The position numbers were made by a program, and so were the translations under genes. Of a stretch of DNA of 50,723 nucleotides, positions 44,186 through 50,723 are shown one piece after another. The notes under the pieces were generated by a model. It made no database searches. It was not told the DNA's origin and saw nothing but the letters and a program-made list of their open reading frames with translations. This DNA comes from Steroidobacteraceae bacterium (GTDB taxonomy: Bacteria > Pseudomonadota > Gammaproteobacteria > Steroidobacterales > Steroidobacteraceae), in the NCBI GenBank assembly GCA_025451275.1, contig JANWKR010000002.1, positions 1-50,723 of the forward strand. The letters are read 5' to 3'. Every line of letters starts with the position of its first letter. The first letter of the stretch is position 1.

Positions 44186-46363
44186 CTAGTAGTTAATGAG
44201 CGGCGCGCGACCCTCGCGCGTGCGCTGCAGCGACGGCGCCCGGCGCACCACCGCGTCCGTCTGGTACATGGGCACGTCGGCAAGCCCCACCTCGATGCCG
44301 CCCGCACCGGGCATGACCGCGGCGACGACGTGCCGGCCGCGGTAGGGTGCGGGCGCCGTGCCGGCGCAGGCCTGACGCACCTCGGCGAGCACCTGTTCCG
44401 ATGACAGGTAGTCAAAACGCTCGAGGTTCAGGAGCTCGCCGAGCACGCGCAGCACCTTCCAGCCCGGGCGCGCCTGGCCGAGCGGCTGCGCCGCTCCCGG
44501 CTGGCTCTGCCACTGCCCCTCGCAGTTCACGTAGGTGCCCGAGCTCTCGGCGAAGGTGCCCATCGGCAGCAGCACGTGCGCGATGCGCTTGAGCTCCTCG
44601 CTCGCGAATGGCGTGACCGCCACCACCAGCTCCGCCTTGGCGAGCGTGCGCAGGCTGTCCGGGTCGAGCGCGTCGATCGAGGGCTCGACGCCGCCGAACA
44701 GCAGGTAGGCCTTGAGCGGCCGTGCCAGCATGTCGCGCGCGTTGAGCCCGGGCTGCGCGACCGGCGCACCGCCCGCGCCGCGGTGGGGCACGCAGCCGGC
44801 GAGGTAGGCGCCGGCGGCGTTGCCGCCCTCGGCGAGCTGCCCGAGCGTGGCGCCGGTCAGCTCGGCCAGCGCCGCGGCGAGTGCCCGCAGGTCCGCGAAC
44901 GAGGGGTGGCGGGCCGCGAGTGCGCCGAGCCACAGCGCGCGCCGCTCGCCGCTGGCGAGCGCCTGGGCCAGGGCGCGGTGCTCGTCCGTCACGCGCGCGG
45001 CGGCCGCGGCGGCCGCGACGTGCTGGGGCGGCGGCTGGCCCGCGGCCTGCGCGGCGGCGGCCAGCACCGCGGCGAGATCGGCGACCAGGTCGGCCGGTGA
45101 TGCGGTCAGGTAGGCCTTGACCGGGAACTGGTACGGGAAGCGCGCCGGGTTCAGCAGCGCGACCGTGCAGCCCTTCTGCGCCGCCTTGCGCACGCGGTGC
45201 GCGAGGATCGGCGCCTCGCGCCGCAGGTTGGCGCCGACGACCAGCAGCGCGCTCAGGTTGTCGACCTCGGCCAGGCGCAGTCCCAGCTGCGGAAACAGCG
45301 GGTCGGAGACCTGGTCGCGGAAGTCGCGCTGCCGCAGGCGGTGATCGATGTTGGGGCTCTTCAGCCCGCGCGCCAGGCGTGCCAGCAGGTACAGCTCCTC
45401 GACCGTGCTCGAGGGGCTGGCGAGCACGCCGAGGCCGGCGCCGCGGTCGGTGAACCCTTCGGCGACGCGCATCAGCGCCGGCTCCCACTCGCTCGCCACC
45501 CACTCGCCGTCGCGGCGCACCAGCGGTGTCGTCAGACGGTCGGGGCTGTAGACGCCCTCGTAGCTGAAGCGGTCGCGGTCGGCGATCCAGATCTCGTTGA
45601 TCGATTCGTTCTCGCGCGGCACGACGCGCATCAGGCGCCCGCGCAGCACGTGGCCGAAGACGTTGGTGCCGACCGCGTCGTGCGGCGAGATCATCGGCAC
45701 CGAGTTCATCTCCCAGGCGCGCGCGGTGAAGCGGTACGGCTTCGAGACCAGCGCCCCGACCGGGCACAGGTCGATGACGTTCCCCGACAGCTCGTGGTTC
45801 ACGGTGCTCTCGATGTAGGTGCGCACCTCCATGTGCTCGCCGCGCCCGACCATGCCGAGCTCCTGCATGCCGGCGATCTCGTCGGTGAAGCGGATGCAGC
45901 GGGTGCACTGGATGCAGCGCGTCATGTCGGTGGCGATGAGCGGCCCCAGGTTCTCGTCCTCCACCGCGCGCTTGCTCTCGTTGTAGCGCGACACGTCGCG
46001 CCCGAAGCCCATCGCCAGGTCCTGCAGCTCGCACTCCCCACCCTGGTCGCAGATCGGGCAGTCGAGCGGGTGGTTGATGAGCAGGAACTCCATCACCGCG
46101 CGCTGCGCGCCGATGGCGCGCGGCGACTTGGTGAAGACCTTCATGCCCTCGCTCACCGGCGTGGCGCAGGCCGGCAGCGGCTTCGGCGCCTTCTCCACCT
46201 CCACCAGGCACATGCGGCAGTTGGCCGCGACCGCGAGCTTCTCGTGGTAGCAGAAGCGCGGCACGTAGGTGCCGTGACGGTCGGTGGCGCGGATGATCAT
46301 CTCGCCCTTCTTCGCCTTGACCGGCACGCCGTCGACTTCGATGTTGACCAGCTCGTCCGCCAT
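44186..46363 (-). CDS. nuoG: NADH-quinone oxidoreductase subunit G
   Basis: The 725-residue iron-sulfur subunit begins at ATG 46363; upstream in-frame codons are not family sequence. Cluster motifs are the [2Fe-2S] site in FCYHEKLAVAANCRMC, the HPLDCPICDQGGEC site (His/Cys ligands, N5) and CIQCTRCIRF...CPVGAL (N4). The extra N7 cluster of the E. coli-type protein is absent: its Cys-x2-Cys region reads SPHDAVGTN. The C-terminal half is a molybdopterin-oxidoreductase-like domain without cofactor motifs, more divergent and Ala-rich. Confidence 0.96.
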   Translation of the reverse strand: MADELVNIEVDGVPVKAKKGEMIIRATDRHGTYVPRFCYHEKLAVAANCRMCLVEVEKAPKPLPACATPVSEGMKVFTKSPRAIGAQRAVMEFLLINHPLDCPICDQGGECELQDLAMGFGRDVSRYNESKRAVEDENLGPLIATDMTRCIQCTRCIRFTDEIAGMQELGMVGRGEHMEVRTYIESTVNHELSGNVIDLCPVGALVSKPYRFTARAWEMNSVPMISPHDAVGTNVFGHVLRGRLMRVVPRENESINEIWIADRDRFSYEGVYSPDRLTTPLVRRDGEWVASEWEPALMRVAEGFTDRGAGLGVLASPSSTVEELYLLARLARGLKSPNIDHRLRQRDFRDQVSDPLFPQLGLRLAEVDNLSALLVVGANLRREAPILAHRVRKAAQKGCTVALLNPARFPYQFPVKAYLTASPADLVADLAAVLAAAAQAAGQPPPQHVAAAAAAARVTDEHRALAQALASGERRALWLGALAARHPSFADLRALAAALAELTGATLGQLAEGGNAAGAYLAGCVPHRGAGGAPVAQPGLNARDMLARPLKAYLLFGGVEPSIDALDPDSLRTLAKAELVVAVTPFASEELKRIAHVLLPMGTFAESSGTYVNCEGQWQSQPGAAQPLGQARPGWKVLRVLGELLNLERFDYLSSEQVLAEVRQACAGTAPAPYRGRHVVAAVMPGAGGIEVGLADVPMYQTDAVVRRAPSLQRTREGRAPLINY

Positions 46364-46382
46364 GTGTCGTCCTGCGCGGCCC

Positions 46383-47707
<1,325 letters not shown>

Positions 47708-47711
<4 letters not shown>

Positions 47712-48241
47712 TTCAGTTCATCCAGGATCTTGTCGACCTTCTCGGGCGTCAGGTGCTCGTGGAACACGTGATCCACCATCATCATGGGCGCGCCGGTGCA
47801 GGCGGCCAGGCACTCCTCCTCGCGCTTGAGGAAGATGCGGCCGTCGGGGGTGCTCTCGTTGAGTCTGATGCCGAGCTTCTTCTCGGCGTGCGCCACCAGC
47901 TCCTCGGCGCCGTTCAGCATGCAGGAGATATTGGTGCAGATGCTGACGTGGTGACGCCCGCACGGGTGGATCTCGAACATCGAGTAGAAGCTCGCCACCT
48001 CGTATACCTGGATGGCCGGAAGCTTCAGGTACTCCGCCACCGCGTCCATGAGATCCGCGGTGAGGTGGCCCTGGTTCTGCTCCTGCGCGGCGCGCAGCGC
48101 CGCGATGCAGGCCGAGCGATGCCGCCCGGGCGGGAACTTGGCCACCCAGTGGTCGATCTCGGTGCGCGTCGCCGCCGACAGCAGCTGCAGCTTGCTGGCG
48201 AGCGCGGTGCCGCCGACGCCGACGCTCGAGCGCTCGCTCAT
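47708..48241 (-). CDS. nuoE: NADH-quinone oxidoreductase subunit E
   Basis: The 177-residue thioredoxin-like subunit carries the [2Fe-2S] cluster N1a with ligands in [12 protein letters not shown] and [16 protein letters not shown] 48241 was chosen over upstream in-frame starts because it overlaps the nuoD stop by four bases and gives the normal length. Confidence 0.96.
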
Positions 48242-49491
48242 CGGTCGATCTCCCCGAACACGATGTCCTGCGTACCGATCACCGCCACCACGTCCGCGAT
48301 CATGTGACCCCGGCACATCTCTTCCAGCGCGGCGAGGTGCGCGAAGCCGGGCGCGCGGCACTTGAGGCGGTAGGGCTTGTTGGCGCCGTCCGACACCAGG
48401 TAGATGCCGAATTCCCCCTTGGGCGCCTCCACGGCGGCGTAGGTGTCGCCGGCCGGCACCTCATAGCCTTCGGTGAAGAACTTAAAGTGGTGGATGAGGG
48501 ACTCCATGTCCTCCTTCATGTGCTCGCGCGAGGGCGGGCGCACCTTGCGATCGTCGATCATCACCGGCCCGGGATTGGCCTTCAGCCACTCCACGCACTG
48601 GCGCACCATGCGGTTCGACTGGCGCATCTCCTCGATGCGCACCAGGTAGCGGTCGTAGCAATCGCCGTTGACGCCGACCGGGATGTCGAAGTCCATGCGC
48701 TCGTAGACCTCGTAGGGCTGCTTCTTGCGCAGATCCCACTCGACGCCCGAGCCGCGCAGCATCGCGCCGGAGAAGCCGAGCTGCAGAGCGCGCTCCGGGC
48801 TCACCACGCCGATGTTGACCGTGCGCTGCTTCCAGATGCGGTTGTCGGTGAGCAGCGTCTCGTAGTCGTCGACGGCCGCCGGGAAGCTTTCCGTGAAGGC
48901 CTGGATGAAGTCGAGCATGCTGCCCGCGCGCGCCGCGTTCATGCGCGCCGCATCCTTGGCCGAGCGCCACTTGGAGGCCTGGTAGCGCGGCATCGTGTCC
49001 GGCAGGTCGCGGTACACCCCGCCCGGGCGGTAATAGGTGGCGTGCATGCGCGTGCCCGAGACCGCCTCGTACACGTCCATGAGCTCCTCGCGCTGCTTGA
49101 AGCACAGCAGGAACACGGTCATGGCGCCGATGTCGAGGCCGTGCGAGCCGAGCCACATGAGGTGATTGAGGATGCGCGTGATCTCGTCGAACATGACGCG
49201 GATGTACTGGGCGCGCTCGGGCGGGCTGATGCCGAGCAGCCGCTCGATGGCGAGCACGTAGGCGTGCTCGTTGCACATCATGGAGACGTAGTCGAGCCGG
49301 TCCATGTAGCCGATCGACTGGTTGAAGGGCTTGGACTCGGCGAGCTTCTCGGTGCCACGGTGCAGCAGCCCGATGTGCGGATCGGCCTTCTGGATGACCT
49401 CGCCGTCCATCTCCAGCACCAGGCGCAGCACCCCGTGCGCGGCCGGATGCTGCGGCCCAAAGTTCATCGTGTAATTGCGGATCTCAGCCAC
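48238..49491 (-). CDS. nuoD: NADH-quinone oxidoreductase subunit D (quinone site)
   Basis: The 417-residue subunit is the hydrogenase-like quinone-binding component, recognised by [48 protein letters not shown] and the C-terminal [40 protein letters not shown]. It is separate from nuoC, as in most bacteria outside the enterics. The start is GTG at 49491. Its first nine codons are copied almost exactly 154 bp upstream, and no good ribosome site precedes the true start, so its translation may depend on the small frame in the gap. Confidence 0.96.
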   Translation of the reverse strand: MAEIRNYTMNFGPQHPAAHGVLRLVLEMDGEVIQKADPHIGLLHRGTEKLAESKPFNQSIGYMDRLDYVSMMCNEHAYVLAIERLLGISPPERAQYIRVMFDEITRILNHLMWLGSHGLDIGAMTVFLLCFKQREELMDVYEAVSGTRMHATYYRPGGVYRDLPDTMPRYQASKWRSAKDAARMNAARAGSMLDFIQAFTESFPAAVDDYETLLTDNRIWKQRTVNIGVVSPERALQLGFSGAMLRGSGVEWDLRKKQPYEVYERMDFDIPVGVNGDCYDRYLVRIEEMRQSNRMVRQCVEWLKANPGPVMIDDRKVRPPSREHMKEDMESLIHHFKFFTEGYEVPAGDTYAAVEAPKGEFGIYLVSDGANKPYRLKCRAPGFAHLAALEEMCRGHMIADVVAVIGTQDIVFGEIDR

Positions 49492-49646
49492 GAAGCGCTC
49501 CGTCGGCGTCCCTCGCGAGGGTGGATCGAAGCGTTACACGATGAACTTCGGCGACCGCTAACCTGCGAAGCAGGTCAAGCGAAGAGGCGCAGCCCGCGCA
49601 GCGGCGGTCGCTCAACTTCATCGTGTCATTGCGGATCTCAGCCACG
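49463..49646. repeat. nested direct and inverted repeat in the nuoC-nuoD gap
   Basis: The 30 bases at 49463-49492, covering the start of nuoD, recur at 49617-49646 with one change. In addition 49536-49558 and 49604-49626 form an inverted pair of 23 bases with three mismatches, the right arm running into the second direct copy. Inside it, ACCTGC-GAA-GCAGGT (49561-49575) is a perfect small hairpin. The nuoD start region is thus present three times, once inverted. No transposase is present; a small palindromic element or a replication-slippage duplication could have produced it. Confidence 0.75.
49484..49645 (-). other. 53-codon open frame between nuoC and nuoD that copies the nuoD start
   Basis: Beginning with GTG at 49645, the frame encodes AEIRNDTMKLSDRRC, closely copying the nuoD N-terminus ([10 protein letters not shown]) for nine codons, then unrelated Arg/Leu-rich sequence, and stops with TGA at 49484-49486, inside the first codons of nuoD. 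The overlap with the nuoD start could allow translational coupling. It may equally be a non-functional by-product of the repeat; it is not called as a protein gene. Confidence 0.4.
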
Positions 49647-49659
49647 GTCGTCGCGCGTC

Positions 49660-50313
49660 TCAGCCATTCGGTGCGGTAGCCGGCCTGCGGCTGTCCGGAG
49701 GGCCGGGCTCGGGCTTCTCGTCGGCGTAGTTCTCCTCGCGGATGACCCGCGGCGTGACCACGCGCGGCTCGATCGACACCGGCTGGTAGATCACCCGCGC
49801 CTGCTCCGGGTCGTAACGCATCTCGACGTAGCCCGAGATCGGAAAGTCCTTGCGGAACGGGTACCCGACGAACCCGTAGTCGGTGAGGATGCGCCGCAGG
49901 TCGGGATGGCCGGTGAACACGAGACCGTAGAGATCGAACGCCTCACGCTCGAACCAGTTGACCGAGGGCCACACGCCGATCACGCTCGCGAGGACCGGAA
50001 AATCGTCGTCGGGCGCGAACGTACGCACGCGTACGCGCCGGTTGCGCGACAGCGAGAGCAGGTGCGAAACGGCGGCGAAGCGGGGGCCTTCGTGCATGAC
50101 GCCGGCGAATCCCGCATAGTCGACGCCGCAGAGGTCGACCAGCATCTCGAATCTGAGCGACGGATGGTCGCGCAGCGTCTGCATCGTCGCCAGGTACTGC
50201 GCGGCCGGCACCTCGAGGGTCACCTCGCCGCGGTCGACGGTCACGCGCGCGCCGGCGTCCCCGAAGAGCGAGGGCAGGAGGCTGGCGAGATCGTCGGATT
50301 TGGCCGCCATCAT
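49660..50313 (-). CDS. nuoC: NADH-quinone oxidoreductase subunit C
   Basis: The 217-residue peripheral subunit is recognised by [41 protein letters not shown] near residue 120-160 and [12 protein letters not shown] near 55. The C-terminal 40 residues are a charged, Pro-rich tail. Two Met codons stand at the start, overlapping the nuoB stop (ATGA). Unlike all other neighbours in the operon, it is separated from the next gene by a 168-bp gap (49492-49659) holding the nested repeat. Confidence 0.96.
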   Translation of the reverse strand: MMAAKSDDLASLLPSLFGDAGARVTVDRGEVTLEVPAAQYLATMQTLRDHPSLRFEMLVDLCGVDYAGFAGVMHEGPRFAAVSHLLSLSRNRRVRVRTFAPDDDFPVLASVIGVWPSVNWFEREAFDLYGLVFTGHPDLRRILTDYGFVGYPFRKDFPISGYVEMRYDPEQARVIYQPVSIEPRVVTPRVIREENYADEKPEPGPPDSRRPATAPNG

Positions 50314-50723
50314 CGTGCGATCGTGTTGGTGCGCCAGATCTTGTTCTGCAGCTGGAGAATTCCGTACAGCAGCGCCTCAGCCGTCGGCGGACACCCGGGA
50401 ACGTAGACGTCGACCGGTACGATGCGGTCGCAGCCGCGCACCACCGAATACGAATAGTGGTAATAGCCGCCGCCGTTGGCGCACGACCCCATCGAGATCA
50501 CCCAGCGCGGCTCCGCCATCTGGTCGTAGACCTTGCGCAGCGCCGGCGCCATCTTGTTGCACAAGGTACCGGCGACGATCATCACGTCGGACTGGCGCGG
50601 CGATCCGCGCGGGGCGAAGCCGAAGCGCTCCAGATCGTACCTGGGCATCGAGGCGTGCATCATCTCGATTGCGCAGCAGGCCAGCCCGAAGGTCATCCAC
50701 ATCAGCGAGCCGGTCCTGGCCCA
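50310..50723 (-). CDS. nuoB: NADH-quinone oxidoreductase subunit B, partial
   Basis: The last 137 residues are visible; the N-terminus lies beyond the right edge (the frame is open to the last base and reads [13 protein letters not shown], which fits the family). The N2 [4Fe-4S] ligands are present: the adjacent cysteines in [11 protein letters not shown], the Cys in [15 protein letters not shown] and the Cys in [18 protein letters not shown]2 hands electrons to quinone. nuoA is expected just outside the window. Confidence 0.96.
   Translation of the reverse strand, partial: WARTGSLMWMTFGLACCAIEMMHASMPRYDLERFGFAPRGSPRQSDVMIVAGTLCNKMAPALRKVYDQMAEPRWVISMGSCANGGGYYHYSYSVVRGCDRIVPVDVYVPGCPPTAEALLYGILQLQNKIWRTNTIAR

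Noticed and set aside
44186..46363. Loss of iron-sulfur cluster N7 in NuoG as an anomaly
   Set aside because: N7 is present only in some lineages; its absence is the common state and all other clusters are intact.

Overview
The window is a gene-dense stretch of a very GC-rich bacterial chromosome. It carries 51 protein genes, two of them cut by the window edges, and no rRNA, tRNA, CRISPR array or insertion sequence that I could see. A complex I operon with separate nuoC and nuoD, a fused CysN-CysC, the homogentisate pathway, YhhQ, dodecin and LivFGHM-type transporters together point to a proteobacterium. A gammaproteobacterium of the Xanthomonadales/Nevskiales kind is my best guess. That placement is inference; no marker gene settles it.

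Layout. Positions 1-2700 (minus strand) hold a membrane protein, a secreted protein, an ECF sigma factor and its overlapping membrane partner, which runs off the left edge. Positions 2.8-5.5 kb hold a membrane protein, a beta-propeller lipoprotein and an alkyltransferase-like DNA-repair protein. Positions 5.6-10.25 kb (plus) are a complete branched-chain-amino-acid-type ABC uptake system in the order ATPase, ATPase, binding protein, permease, permease. A stand-alone malonate decarboxylase alpha subunit converges on it. Positions 11.9-17.8 kb mix a PEBP-like secreted protein, a prolyl oligopeptidase, an Asp/Glu-type racemase, dodecin, and a TetR regulator co-transcribed with a secreted protein under a promoter that carries two tandem operators.

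Positions 17.7-20.4 kb hold arginase and ornithine cyclodeaminase, divergent from an Lrp/AsnC regulator, which gives a short arginine-to-ornithine-to-proline route. Positions 20.35-24.6 kb (minus) are a sulfate-activation operon cysD-cysNC-cysQ ending in a crotonase-fold protein that lacks both usual catalytic glutamates. Positions 24.9-30.1 kb hold a two-domain retropepsin-like protein, a HAD hydrolase pair, a Gly/His-rich secreted protein with its own promoter and terminator, an outer-membrane barrel and a small secreted protein. The last two diverge from a perfect CRP-type palindrome.

Positions 30.1-33.5 kb (minus) are hmgA-fahA-yhhQ: tyrosine/homogentisate breakdown followed by a queuosine-precursor transporter. 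From 36.7 kb to the right edge lies the NADH dehydrogenase operon, transcribed leftward as nuoB-C-D-E-F-G-H-I-J-K-L-M-N. A secreted beta-propeller and an M20 peptidase overlap onto its 3' end. The nuoC-nuoD gap contains a nested repeat that re-creates the first codons of nuoD in both orientations.

I did not find a clearly new multi-gene system. The observations most worth following are the nuoC-nuoD repeat, the double TetR operator, the CRP-type site, the orphan MdcA beside the ABC transporter, the duplicated retropepsin and the active-site-depleted crotonase in the cys operon.
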